Below are positions 19,845-29,890 of a stretch of 64,000 nt of DNA, in pieces. Source of the DNA: Leishmania infantum JPCM5 (lineage: Eukaryota > Euglenozoa > Kinetoplastea > Trypanosomatida > Trypanosomatidae). Within the stretch, counting starts at the first letter, position 1; each line of letters starts with the position of its first letter. A program made the translations under genes and the position numbers. The stretch covers positions 131,501 to 195,500 of the forward strand of contig NC_009400.2 of NCBI RefSeq assembly GCF_000002875.2. Reading direction: 5' to 3'. Below the pieces are notes generated by a model. It was given only the letters and a program-made list of their open reading frames with translations. It had not been told where the DNA came from and searched no databases.

Positions 19845-22427
19845 CTACTCCTCTGGCATGCGGTCTGCAGCGCCGCCGGTGCGCGCGAGCGAGGCAGCTC
19901 TGTTTAAGGTGTGCTGCACGTAGGTTAGGGCACGCATCCTCGTGAAAGTCACCGGTTCACCTTGTACAGTGACACTGGCAGCACCCTTTCCGGCCGCCAC
20001 CAGGCTCGCCGGTGCGTCCTCAGGCACGTCGAGGAGAGGTCCGAACGAGACATGGATCCAAACGCGCCGTTGTAGCTGCACCAGCCCCACGAACACCTGC
20101 ACCGGTGGTACGGTGCGTCCGCCCCCCTCCACATCGATTGCAGATGATCCGCCGGCGTTGGGCGTGCGGTGGGAACCTGACTGATGCGCGGGCGCTGAGG
20201 CCACATGTTTGCCCTGCAACGTGGTCGGCGTGTCGTGGGCCTCCGCGAGAACCTCGGCCCAGGCGCGCGCGAGCCGCACAGTGGCCTCGTCCGCCGCCGT
20301 AAGCCACCGCAGGCACACAATGCCAAAGGCGGCGGCGTCTAACGAGGCGTCGAAGCGGCCGTCGCCGCGAACGGCCTGCAGCACAGCACGCACAAACTGC
20401 TGGTGTGCGCTAACACGCTCCGCAAGCGCCAACGGCGCCGCTGGCACAGGCTGAAGATATGCGCGTGGTTTTGCGCACCACGACCGCATCGGCGCCAGCG
20501 CACCCGTCACGTGCTGCTCGAATAGCCACGCCTCCATGTGCGACGGCGGCGACACATGCAGGACGTCGCTCTCCACCACACCGGGGGTGATCCACTGGTT
20601 GAAGGTGCACTGCCGTGCCTCCCCGAGGGCCTGGACGGACCAGGCAGCCTTGCGAATGTGCGCAAAGAAAAGTGCCGCGGAGCCCGCGGTGGCGAAGCGA
20701 CTCGCCGGAGAGACGGGCAGCGCCGCGTACGGCACGGCAGTCGACAAGCCAGTCGGCACCAGGACGGAGTCGGCCAGCGAAGCCGCGGCATAGAATTGTG
20801 TAAGAATGGCGTCACGCTGCAGCCGCGCCGGCGGGGCGACGTTCTCAGCGGGGCCCGCGAGCAGAGCGGTACCGCCGTGGCTCGCATCAATGTGGAACCA
20901 CACACCGAATCGCTGGCAGAACTCACCCATGACGAGCAGCGGATCCACGGAGCCGCTGAGGCCAGAGCCAAATGTGCCAACAACCATGAGAGGGTACAAG
21001 CCCGCTGCAACGTCCTCCACGAGGCGAGACTGCAGCTCGCGCACGTCCACCGCATAATTGTAGATGCTGCACGACACATCACCAGCCGCGGCGGTGCCTG
21101 TCGAGTGAGCTTCGGGCAGCGGCAAATCGCGCTTCATCGCAACTGTTTGAGTGACACGCACATATGCGATACCGAGCAGCTGCGCTGCCCGCACAAGCAG
21201 CGCGTCGCACTGATCACCGCAGTACAGCACGAGCCGGCTGCTGTGTTGCTTGGCAGACTCGCTGCTGGCAAAGGCGTTGTGCTGGTCAGTACCACGCGTC
21301 ACCGCCTGCGTTCGGGCTGTGTGTAGCAGGACGGTGTAGGCCTCCAGCGTAGTCGAGTAAAGCGCTCCACCGCCGTCGGTGGCTGTGTTAGACGGCGTTG
21401 GCGCCCGTGTCGAGGCCTTGGCGAACACCTCCTTCGCAGTTGCAACGGCGGGCAGCGCCGTCAGAGCAGCTGCGCCACATGAGTTCAACGATGTCGGCGG
21501 ACGTGGCGCGATATGGCCGCTGTTCGTGCGCATGGCGGTGGGCCATAGCATCAGTGCTGCGTGCGCTGGGCGGTGGCTGCCGCCATGGTCTGCTGAGTAG
21601 CCACGAGCGGTGTCACCGGTGAGCAAGGAGGTCCTCGGTGATGCTGACGGCCAGTGGAAGCGACTTGGGAGGCCGATGCAAGAGGCAACCGTGTTGGCTA
21701 AAGTCCTGTCGACTTCACTCAGCCTGCCCGATGTGGAGGTGGGCAGTTTTGTCCTCTCACGTGTCATCGCCGCACCTCCGGTGAGGGAATAATGCGCCTG
21801 CACGGGTTGAACTACAGGCGCTAATACCGCAGCGGCATCACGGCCAGTCACAGCAACGGTAGCCGCCATGCTCACTAGCCACGCATGCAGCCAGTTCAGA
21901 GAGACGCTTGTCGGCAGCGGTGAGGTAGTACTAACTGCCGAGAAGCTGGCACAGCCGCCTATGTCCGATGAGCAATCCACTCCCTCCGCCCAGTCACAGA
22001 ACCGGCGCACGGCCGATTCTGCAGTTGCCGAGCAGACGGCCGCGGACGAAGTAATATGCGTGGCTGAGTCGGAGTCGGGCACCTTAGCAAAGGCGGTGTC
22101 AGCTTCCTTGCTCGCAGGGGATGAGCTTGCGGCGGCCGTGATCAGGTGCCGTTTTGTGTGCGCGTCTGTGCGCTCGAAGCCGTGTTGCTGATGATTACTG
22201 ATAGCGGCGGACTCTCTCCATACGGCTGCCACGCTAGCAGAATGACCTTGTGGCGATGGTGCGGCCGACTCACACGTGCTTGCAGGACTTATCGTCGAGC
22301 GAGGGGCTGACAAGTCCGCCGCGTTTTGCAACGCCGTGGCGGCAGCCTCCAGCAGCAGAGCCAGCCGACGCGCTTCGCCGGCCAAGCGGCGGTACAGTCG
22401 CGCATTCGCGACCGGCACACGTCCCAT
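19845..22427 (-). CDS. Divergent group II PLP decarboxylase-like protein lacking the Schiff-base lysine (likely pseudoenzyme)
   Basis: The product is 860 aa, ATG at 22427. The architecture follows aromatic-L-amino-acid/glutamate decarboxylases. A helical N-terminus (SLNWLHAWLVSMAATVAV) is followed by a GSxSEAT-like segment (LYSTTLEAYTVLLHTARTQAV). The cofactor domain has VVGTFGSGLSGSVDP and the conserved aspartate in WFHIDASHGG (about 504-513; the family has H-V/I-D-A-x-x-G-G). Downstream, where the family has ADS-x-x-x-N-P-H-K, this protein reads LADSVLVPTGLSTAVPY (ADS at 552-554), so the His-Lys pair that binds PLP is missing. Large Ser/Thr/Ala-rich insertions (residues 30-150 and 230-330) enlarge the protein well beyond the usual ~500 aa. 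The fold is likely retained, but decarboxylase activity seems improbable. It could be a regulatory or binding protein. A sequencing error cannot explain the loss, because the frame is intact on both sides. Confidence 0.75.
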   Translation of the reverse strand: MGRVPVANARLYRRLAGEARRLALLLEAAATALQNAADLSAPRSTISPASTCESAAPSPQGHSASVAAVWRESAAISNHQQHGFERTDAHTKRHLITAAASSSPASKEADTAFAKVPDSDSATHITSSAAVCSATAESAVRRFCDWAEGVDCSSDIGGCASFSAVSTTSPLPTSVSLNWLHAWLVSMAATVAVTGRDAAAVLAPVVQPVQAHYSLTGGAAMTRERTKLPTSTSGRLSEVDRTLANTVASCIGLPSRFHWPSASPRTSLLTGDTARGYSADHGGSHRPAHAALMLWPTAMRTNSGHIAPRPPTSLNSCGAAALTALPAVATAKEVFAKASTRAPTPSNTATDGGGALYSTTLEAYTVLLHTARTQAVTRGTDQHNAFASSESAKQHSSRLVLYCGDQCDALLVRAAQLLGIAYVRVTQTVAMKRDLPLPEAHSTGTAAAGDVSCSIYNYAVDVRELQSRLVEDVAAGLYPLMVVGTFGSGLSGSVDPLLVMGEFCQRFGVWFHIDASHGGTALLAGPAENVAPPARLQRDAILTQFYAAASLADSVLVPTGLSTAVPYAALPVSPASRFATAGSAALFFAHIRKAAWSVQALGEARQCTFNQWITPGVVESDVLHVSPPSHMEAWLFEQHVTGALAPMRSWCAKPRAYLQPVPAAPLALAERVSAHQQFVRAVLQAVRGDGRFDASLDAAAFGIVCLRWLTAADEATVRLARAWAEVLAEAHDTPTTLQGKHVASAPAHQSGSHRTPNAGGSSAIDVEGGGRTVPPVQVFVGLVQLQRRVWIHVSFGPLLDVPEDAPASLVAAGKGAASVTVQGEPVTFTRMRALTYVQHTLNRAASLARTGGAADRMPEE

Positions 22428-23669
22428 ACCTAAGCGGGTTTGAAAAATGTGTGCGGTGTGTCTGGTGGACGCGCACGGGCTCTGCAGTGTTCGCGCATCG
22501 GCTCACACCCTCCATGCATGCGCGCATGGCATCCATCCGTGAGGCGGATGGAGCGTGTAAAGAGAGAGGGGCGTTGGGGGGAGGGGGGACAGACTCAGAC
22601 GAGATGTGTCACAGCGAGCGGCTTGGAGGGCGGCTGCACGCCAGACCGACAAGGCGAAGACATGAGCACATAATGCGAAACGCCCTCGTGGGCGATCGAG
22701 CCGCAGAAACGAAGAAGGGGGTAGAAAAAGACATGCAGCACACACACATACACACGTGGCGCTGCTCAACGACCGCTGATGCGGCCTGTATTCGACCTCA
22801 GAAGGCGCGTGCGCACTGCGCCACGCTTCCTCTCGTTTTACGCTCCCGCTCTCTCGCGTGAGCGGCGCCAGCAAGCTGCTCGCTTGAGCAGGGAGATACA
22901 GAAAACGAAATGCTCACCGTGTAGGTGTTTCCTCGCGCGCGCACACACATACTCACCTCGCTCCGCTCATGCTTCAGCTGCGGCTGTTGCTAAGCTACCG
23001 TCACGGCAATTCTGCCCCAATGTTGGGGTTGGGTTGCTCATTGCCGTTGTTCTGTCGATTTCCTTGCGATCATGTCGTCGCACTGGCTGGAGGGTGGCGA
23101 GAGAGAGCCATGAGTTATCTTCATCGTAGTCCATTATAGAAAAATGGGCACAGTGCTCAACACACCGGCGCGCACGCCCACAGAAGGCCACAGGACACCA
23201 TCGCTGGCGTCGCCTCGGCGCTGCCGTTGCCTAGAGACAGACGCGAGAGCACAGCCGAGACAAAAATGTAAAGGAAGTGGTGTGGTGGAGAGGAGGGAGC
23301 ATGCCTCTTGCGCCCACACACACGCAAGCCCATGCAGTCGCACCCCGCGACGCAGCGAGAGAAAGAGACCAAAGGAAAGCGGCCCACCAGAGACGAGAAA
23401 GAGACAGGATACAGGGGAGTCCATAGCGCCGCCACCGTCGCCAGACTCCTCCGCCGATGCGTATGCGCCCTTTCCCCACTTCCATCATCACCCCCTCCTC
23501 CACACTCCTATGCCGCAAGGGTGCCTGAGCGTGCATCGCCCCCGTGCTGCCTCAAACGGCCACCGTCGGCGCTCCTAGTCAGTATGCGCCTCGGCATGCG
23601 GCCGCTCTCTTCTCCTGCCTGCACCACTTATCTCTCCTTACTGCGCCTTCAACCCGAGTCTGCATTCGC
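22428..23669. other. Intergenic region, 1.2 kb
   Basis: No gene is seen. It contains CA-rich repeats near 22738-22755 and C/T-rich stretches. It should hold the 3'UTR of the small basic protein gene and the 5' region of the PLP-decarboxylase-like gene. Confidence 0.55.
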
Positions 23670-24227
23670 CTACTCAGTGTCGCAGCCGCCGTGCTCGCCA
23701 TCATCGCCATCGCTGCTGCTGCTGTCGGAGAGCTGGATTACGGTGTTCTGCCGTGGCTTGCCACGCGGGTGATTGACTTCTCCCTTCACCACTTTCACCC
23801 GCTCTTTTCGCGCTTTCTTGTCGTCCTCGCGTCTATCGTACGAGTCAAAGCCATCGCCGTGGTCGTGGCCGGTCTTGGCGTGCAGCTCCTCCAGCGAGGG
23901 CGGTGGCCAGTACTTGGACTTGGTCACAATCGTGAACATCGCATCATTCGCGATAGGGTCGAAGCCGGAGGAAGAAGGTGGCGAGGCGGCGGCAGAGGCA
24001 GCGCTGGCCGACTTGCTCGATGCGGCGGCGGTGCCACCACTAGACCCACACGCCAGCTCCTGGTACATGGAGTGCACATCCGCCTTCTGCGCCGGCACCT
24101 CGCTTGTGCGTGGGAGGCGAACAGTGGAGAACTGCCGCGACTCGAGCGCCTTGTTAGTGACGCGCACCCGCTGCAGCTTCCTCTTCTTGCCATTCTTCCG
24201 CTGATTTTGTGCGTGCTTCGGTGCCAT
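23670..24227 (-). CDS. Small basic hypothetical protein, possibly nucleolar
   Basis: The product is 185 aa, ATG at 24227. The N-terminus is highly basic (PKHAQNQRKNGKKRKLQRVR). An Ala/Ser-rich linker occupies about residues 58-85. A conserved-looking core follows (FDPIANDAMFTIVTKSKYWPPPSLEELHAK). The C-terminus is Lys/Arg-rich and then acidic (SDSSSSDGDDGEH). This charge layout, basic head and acidic Ser/Asp tail, is common in nucleolar or ribosome-assembly factors, but I see no diagnostic domain. The next gene on the transcript upstream side is the first FKP copy. Function unknown. Confidence 0.75.
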   Translation of the reverse strand: MAPKHAQNQRKNGKKRKLQRVRVTNKALESRQFSTVRLPRTSEVPAQKADVHSMYQELACGSSGGTAAASSKSASAASAAASPPSSSGFDPIANDAMFTIVTKSKYWPPPSLEELHAKTGHDHGDGFDSYDRREDDKKARKERVKVVKGEVNHPRGKPRQNTVIQLSDSSSSDGDDGEHGGCDTE

Positions 24228-24989
24228 TCTTTAGGCTGCACTGTGGACGTGCGTCGGTATGTACTGCGAGTGACGCAGAGCTGTGGTTGTCTCCTCGGTT
24301 GACTGAAGCGGGAGGCGCTCACGTGGAATGGGTGCGCTTCGCCCGTGACACCTTCTAAGCGTTGGGCTACGAAAGGGTAGGAGGCGCATGTGTGCGTGCG
24401 CAGACACCGATACAAGCAAGCGCATGCACATCGGGAGGGGAGGGTTAGGATGAAGCAGGCGGTTCAGATGGCAGCGGCAGCAGTGGGCAATAGAACAGAG
24501 TTGGACATCCGCAGAGAATCTCAAGTATAAAAATGCATTCGTGGGTCGCCACAGACATGTGCAAGAAGCCGGCATGCATGTGTGCGTGGTGGGGGGGGGG
24601 GGCAGGCGCGCTCGCCATCGCATCGTTTTTCCTTTCATCCACGCAAGACGGAGAGCCAAGAGTGGCGTGCACTCGCCTTCGAAGTCAGCTCCTGCTCCGT
24701 ACACACAGCGACAGCAGCACCGCAACGGCAGAGGCGCTCAAGCGACTACGCAAGACCGGAGAGCCTGCCTTTTCCCAGCAGCCCACAAGCGATCTGCCGG
24801 GCATCGTGTGCTGCCAGCTGGAATAGACATGTCAGCCCTGGCCTCGCTTCCGCTTCGCGAATAAGTTAGCGAGATGAACTTTTTGTGTTGGGATTTGTCA
24901 CGCGTACGTGCCGCGGTGTCGACACCAACACCATCGCACGAGACAAAACGGAGAGGCAGGCAAAGTAGAGAGACGAATACGTCCGCAGA
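24228..24989. other. Intergenic region upstream of the small basic gene
   Basis: No gene is seen. It holds a G run of 12 near 24591-24602 and C/T-rich stretches on the transcript. The splice acceptor of the small basic protein gene should lie just above 24227. Confidence 0.5.
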
Positions 24990-25381
24990 CGCACACACAC
25001 GCACCTCCGGCCCCTCCTGCCACGGGCGCCCGTCGTCTGGTGCGAAGCAGCCGTAGACGCACACGGTACAGCAGTGCGCCGACTCGGTCGTCGGGGAGCA
25101 CGGCCCCCCGCCCCAAGCTCTACCCACCAACAGCCGCTTCGCATGTCGGCCCGACGCCACGCAGGCCAGGACCTGACCGCCGACATCTGTAGCGATACGT
25201 CGCTCTGACCTCGCCACGTCGCAGGTGCCTGAGCCTGTCACCGCCGGAGGTGGTGCGGCGTTCGGCAGGGATGGGGGTGAGGGCTGCTGCTGGGTCTCCC
25301 CATACGGAGCGAGGCACCGTGCACTGGACACCACGCCAAGCGGTGTCTCTCCAGTCACCAGGGGAGGCCCCAAACCGGCAG
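24990..25381 (-). mobile_element. SIDER2-type degenerate retroposon, 5' variant A, in the likely 3'UTR of FKP copy 1
   Basis: It is near-identical to the element at 19018-19464 over most of its length, including the variant-A 5' segment (about 25277-25381). The 3' part that carries the GTGCACCAGGCGAGGCC block in other copies is absent. The 5' end lies about 860 nt beyond the FKP copy 1 stop codon (26243) in transcript sense. Confidence 0.8.
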
Positions 25382-26127
25382 TGCATGTGTATACGGATGT
25401 GGGTGCACATGCGCCCGCATCCCGCTCCTCTCTTGAGCACCCAATAAAACGCTTTCCCGCACCCTCTTCTTTCCTTGCGCAGCAGAGATCCATTCTCTTG
25501 GCACTCACTCCGGATGCCTTCGAACGCCAACGTGCTGAGCGGAGGGACTGGCGCGGGGGCGGTGGCACTACCGCGGCTCAGAGACCATCGACCTGCACAC
25601 AAACGCAGACGCCCACACAACAACGCGGCCAGCGAGAGCGAGCTGCGGATGCACACAGCACAAAAATGACGCCGCTGCACCTTTTTTTTCTGTCCTTTGC
25701 TTGGCTCTCACTCTTCGCCTCCACGCGTCGCTCTTGCATTCGACAACCGCCTGCACGTGCTCCTCAGCACCCCCGACGAGGCCCACAGCAGCAACACCTG
25801 CCCCCAAACCAATTTCCGAACTCGTCCGGCCCTCTTCGCTCTTCATTCGCAGTTGCAGCTCATCATGCGCCCGCATCCTCCTGCGCGGTTTCTCATCATC
25901 ATCTGCTCATGCCTCCACCGACGACATGAAGTCCGCCTCGCAGCGTTCTTCAACATCCGCTGATACTGCGGCCGACGGATAGAATTCGGCAACACTGGGA
26001 AAAAACCGCACGCTAGCGCTGCGTACCCCTGTGCACGCTGTTAGTAATGCGTGGAATCACTCAGCGATGTCCACCAGAAGAGGTAATGTCTCAGTCTTTC
26101 CAGAGAGAGGTTGCCGTATAAGCAGCG
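25382..26127. other. FKP copy 1 specific 3' flank
   Basis: There is no coding evidence. This sequence is not shared with the other FKP copy: homology between the two copies begins at 26128. It contains a T8 run at 25682-25689 (A-rich on the transcript) and pyrimidine-rich plus-strand stretches near 25800-25900. Confidence 0.55.
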
Positions 26128-26242
26128 AGACGGTCTTCCGTGAGCCGCCGTCCTTCCGGATTTGCCTACGTGCGCGTGCGCGCGTCTCTGGGGGACCGTT
26201 GCGCCGGCGCCCCTCAGCAGCGCCTCACGCCGCCGCACGCCT

Positions 26243-29200
26243 CTAAGACCGACTGATCTGGAGGCCAGACGCCGACACGCTCATCTCCACGAAGCGGGCA
26301 TTGCCGTTCGGCGGGTTCGCCGTCAGCAGCTCGCGGATCCGGCGAGCGCACGCCTCGTCCTTCGCGCACATGTACATGTAGCCGCCACCGCCAGCGCCGG
26401 GCAGCGTCAGACCCCACACGTACGGCTCCACAACGTCCACGATCGACTGCACGGCAGGGTTGCACACGCCGTCGTCCAGCCGCTTCTTCTGCTCCCACGT
26501 CCGGTGCACAAGCCGCGCGTAGCCCTTGTAGTTGCCCGCCGTGATCGCGTCGTACATCGCGGCAGTGGTGGGCCCACCCATCTCACGCAGCAGCTGCAGT
26601 GTCGCGCCATTGTTCAGAAAGACATCGCGCACAATCTCGCCGAGAATGCTCTTTGCCATGCGAGTGATGCCCGTGTAGTACAGCAGGTGGCACGCGGCGA
26701 ACCTCGGGTCCGTGTACACGCTGTCCGGCATCCAGCGCACCGTCGGCAGGCACGGCAGCCCAGGCACGCACTGCACAAGCTTCAGGCCCTCGAACAGGCC
26801 GCCGTACTGATCCTGCCACCCGCCACCAGCAGTCAGCATCTGCTCAATCAGCAGCACGCGGCGGCACACATCGTGGTTGTCCCACGGCAGCTTGCAGAAC
26901 TCCGCCAGCGACCGCAGCACGGTGCCGGCAACGATGGAGCTCGTGCCCAGCCCGGACCCCGTCGGGATCGCCACAAACAGCGAGATCTCCAGCCCGTGGC
27001 CGCCAAACCGCGCAGCCAGCTGCTCCCGCAGCGTCGCGTACTCCGTCGCGCAGAACTCGGGCAAGAACCCGCACAGCGCAAGCGCAGCCTTCGGGATCGA
27101 GAACGGGTTCTGCATCGTCGCGTACGTGCGGATCTCGTCGAAGCTCGAGACGCTCAGCTGCTCGCCGGAGTCGATCGAGTGCATGACGATGATCGGGTCT
27201 TCGCGCACACGCACGTACACCTGCACCGGCGGCTGCCCGTTCAGCTCCACGGCAACGTTGATCACGCTGCCGCCGCTCAGGATCGCGTATGGCGGCGTAT
27301 CCGTCCATGCCCCCGCCACGTCGATGCGGATGGGGCAGCGGCCCCAGACGATTTGGTCAAGGTGCACGCCCATCTCCGGGTCGTGGCGCTCGTCGGGAAA
27401 GGAGTCCATGATGGCCGCGCGTAGCTCCGCGAGCGCGGCGGCATCGTGCAGAGCCACCAGCGAGCGGGCCTCCTCCGCGCTCGGCGCACGCAGCAGCGCG
27501 AGGCGCCGCGCCTTCTCCGCCGCAGACACCGGCGGCTCCGCGGCATCCATCGCCTCCAGCGCGAGCTCCATCAGGCGGCTCGCAAACGAGTGGTAGTGCG
27601 CCGCCACGATGCGGCCAGGCGCAGTGCACAGCGGCGCACCCCTACCGCCACCGCTCGGGCTGCCCTCGTCCGAGAACATCTGCGCCCAGCTCCCCGCACT
27701 CGCAGCCGCGCCTTTCGCAAGCGGCTCCGCCGGGGCCGCCTGGCGCGACAGCGCCACCGCGTTCCCAGCTGCGTCCACGCCGCCCCACCACTCCGTCGGC
27801 CCGCTGCGCCGCGGCAGCGGCACGCCCAGCTCCACGACGCGCTGGGCCACGCGGTTCAGGTCCAGCAGGAAGAACTGCTGTTGCAGCAGCGCAATCATCG
27901 GGCCAGACAGCACCAGCGACCGCGCACACAGCACCGCGGGGTCAGACGCCACAAGCGCAAGCATCAGCGTCAGCATGCGCCGCTCGTAGTACTCGCTGTT
28001 GCGCAGCATCGCAGGCACGTCCGTCAGCCGCAGCAGGTCCATCGCAGACACGCGCGGCTGCGTCCGCCACACAGCCTGCCCAGCGGCAAGCCGCGCAGCG
28101 TCCGCGCCAGCGCAGCCGCCGGTCGCAGCCTCCAGCGGCAGCGTCGCAACGTACAGGAAGTCGCCGAGCTGCTGCTCCGTCGCGCACACCGGGAACAGCG
28201 CAGCCTCGTAGATGTCCAGCGGCTGCGCAGCACCACCGTCCGCAGCACGCGCAGCAGGGTACAGCTCCGCTACGCTGAACCCGCGGCTCGACAGCCAGTC
28301 GTGCAGGCGCACACCCATGTACATCGTCGAGCCGCTGCGCACGTCGCCGCGGAACGCGTCGTCCATGTGGTACGGCCGCGCAGCGTGCGGCGCGGCACCG
28401 CCCCCGCAGCCGCCAAGCGCAGCGGGCAGCACAGGCACGACGCTCACGCACGCGCCGGGCGGCAGCGCGAGCGCCCAGTCGTTGCGCGGGATCCCCGTCA
28501 GGATGTGCTGGTCCCGCAGCACCCACCGCGCGCCCACCCAGCTGCTCTCCACCCACAGATGCCGCACAGGCGACAGCGGCGCACCGGCCGGCGCATCCGC
28601 AGCAGCGGCCGCAGCGGACCCGTCCAGCGGCGCAAGCACCACGGAGTTCTGCACAATCACAGACGACGGCGTCGCAAGCAGCGGCATCGCGTCACCAGCA
28701 GCAAAGTCCAGCTCCTCCGTCGCGCCGCCCGCAGGCGCAAGCACGCCGTCGAACGGCGCGCCCCACGACCACGGCGGCGTCAGCGACTCGCGCCCCTGCA
28801 GCGTCGCCGCCGCCGAGATCAGCTGCCGGTTCGTCCCGTAATGCAGGAACTCGGCGTCGCGCAGCTCCACAACGCTCGCCTTCAGCCCCGCGATCTCCGG
28901 GTCCGCGCTCGGCGCGTGGTTGCCCAGCGCAGAAGCGAACTCCGAGTACAGGTCGTACGCGGTGCGCACCGCCGTGCAGCGGTGCCCGTCGTGCCCGCCG
29001 CCGGTCGCGTCCTCCGCGTCCAGCGCACCGCCCAGACACTTGCGAGCCAGCACCTCCACCGCGCGGTCGCTCAGCATCCACATGCCCACGTCCAGAAGAA
29101 CCGAGTGCCTGCCCTCCGCCACGCGCCGGCGGACCTCGTCCAGCGACGGCTTCTGCAGCATGTAGTCCAGGTCGAGTGGCCTCTCGCGTGCCATGAAGAG

Positions 29201-29803
29201 CACGCCGTGGTTCTGCAAGAGGTCCGCGTCTGCGCGAATGCCGAAGCACAGCACGTCACTGTCCGCGAACGGCGCAAGCGACGGCAGCGCGCCCCTCGCA
29301 TCCACGCACACGTCACCGCACGCAATCAGCGTGCGCAGGCGGGCCGGCGCCGTCGTCACTATCCCCCGGTACATCGGCACCTGCGTCGAGAGCAGCGTGC
29401 GAGACAGCTGGCTGCCACGGTGCCACCGGCACGGCGGCAGCGGCAGCAGCGCCTTGCCCATCGCCGCGTACGCCGGCAGGCGGCGGCTCAGGCCGCCAGC
29501 GTGCACAATCACGCGGCCATCGTTGTCCGCCAGCCGCAGCCACGACAGAAACGACCTCTTCGCGGACGCAGGTGCGTGGCGCTGCTCGTCCACGTAGCAC
29601 GCGTGCAGCAGGTGCACCGTGCCACCGCCGGAGCCCAGCGGCCTGTCCTCCGGGTCGCACCCGCAGAACAGCCCAGGCACCGCCACGTCGCCCTTCGCAC
29701 CGCGCTCCCCCAAAGGGAGCGCAGCCGCGTCCGCCAGCAGCTTCCCCGCTCCCTTGAACTCCGCCAGGCTGCGGGGGAGGCTGAAGAGAAAGCTCACGTT
29801 CAT
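26243..29803 (-). CDS. FKP: Bifunctional L-fucokinase / GDP-fucose pyrophosphorylase, copy 1
   Basis: The product is 1186 aa. It makes fucose-1-phosphate from L-fucose and ATP, then GDP-fucose with GTP. The N-terminal half is the nucleotidyltransferase, with the Gly-rich loop LGSGGGTVHLL at about residues 54-64. The C-terminal part is a GHMP kinase, with RIDVAGAWTDTPP at about 822-835, the ATP-binding PTGSGLGTSS near 942 and LPGAGGGGYMY near 1131. The start is placed at the ATG at 29803 (MNVSFLF), because a pyrimidine tract and AG at 29871-29890 put the mature 5' end just upstream; a longer frame begins only with GTG. It resembles Bacteroides Fkp and the two L. major enzymes FKP40 and AFKP80, one of which also uses D-arabinose. 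It differs from copy 2 only at Glu693 and Ser739, both in the linker between the two catalytic parts. Its position before ribosomal L21 suggests equivalence to FKP40. Confidence 0.93.
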   Translation of the reverse strand: MNVSFLFSLPRSLAEFKGAGKLLADAAALPLGERGAKGDVAVPGLFCGCDPEDRPLGSGGGTVHLLHACYVDEQRHAPASAKRSFLSWLRLADNDGRVIVHAGGLSRRLPAYAAMGKALLPLPPCRWHRGSQLSRTLLSTQVPMYRGIVTTAPARLRTLIACGDVCVDARGALPSLAPFADSDVLCFGIRADADLLQNHGVLFMARERPLDLDYMLQKPSLDEVRRRVAEGRHSVLLDVGMWMLSDRAVEVLARKCLGGALDAEDATGGGHDGHRCTAVRTAYDLYSEFASALGNHAPSADPEIAGLKASVVELRDAEFLHYGTNRQLISAAATLQGRESLTPPWSWGAPFDGVLAPAGGATEELDFAAGDAMPLLATPSSVIVQNSVVLAPLDGSAAAAAADAPAGAPLSPVRHLWVESSWVGARWVLRDQHILTGIPRNDWALALPPGACVSVVPVLPAALGGCGGGAAPHAARPYHMDDAFRGDVRSGSTMYMGVRLHDWLSSRGFSVAELYPAARAADGGAAQPLDIYEAALFPVCATEQQLGDFLYVATLPLEAATGGCAGADAARLAAGQAVWRTQPRVSAMDLLRLTDVPAMLRNSEYYERRMLTLMLALVASDPAVLCARSLVLSGPMIALLQQQFFLLDLNRVAQRVVELGVPLPRRSGPTEWWGGVDAAGNAVALSRQAAPAEPLAKGAAASAGSWAQMFSDEGSPSGGGRGAPLCTAPGRIVAAHYHSFASRLMELALEAMDAAEPPVSAAEKARRLALLRAPSAEEARSLVALHDAAALAELRAAIMDSFPDERHDPEMGVHLDQIVWGRCPIRIDVAGAWTDTPPYAILSGGSVINVAVELNGQPPVQVYVRVREDPIIVMHSIDSGEQLSVSSFDEIRTYATMQNPFSIPKAALALCGFLPEFCATEYATLREQLAARFGGHGLEISLFVAIPTGSGLGTSSIVAGTVLRSLAEFCKLPWDNHDVCRRVLLIEQMLTAGGGWQDQYGGLFEGLKLVQCVPGLPCLPTVRWMPDSVYTDPRFAACHLLYYTGITRMAKSILGEIVRDVFLNNGATLQLLREMGGPTTAAMYDAITAGNYKGYARLVHRTWEQKKRLDDGVCNPAVQSIVDVVEPYVWGLTLPGAGGGGYMYMCAKDEACARRIRELLTANPPNGNARFVEMSVSASGLQISRS

Positions 29804-29870
29804 CGTGGCACACGGCTCTGTGGCTGTGTGTGACCGTGTCTGCGAGGGAGAGGCGAGGGCGAACTCGGAG

Positions 29871-29890
29871 CTCAGAAAAGAAGACGGAAG
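29871..29890 (-). promoter_or_regulatory. Probable trans-splice acceptor of FKP copy 1
   Basis: On the minus strand, CTTCCGTCTTCTTTTCTG is followed by AG at 29872/29871, 67 nt before the ATG at 29803. This tract decides the start codon, because the longer in-frame extension to 29992 would lie upstream of the mature mRNA end. Confidence 0.5.

Noticed and set aside
27446..29833. Long plus-strand frame of 795 codons opposite FKP, and a 420-codon one at 26162-27424
   Set aside because: They are Arg/His/Gln-rich antisense shadows of the GC-rich FKP gene, repeat identically in the second copy, and match no protein style.
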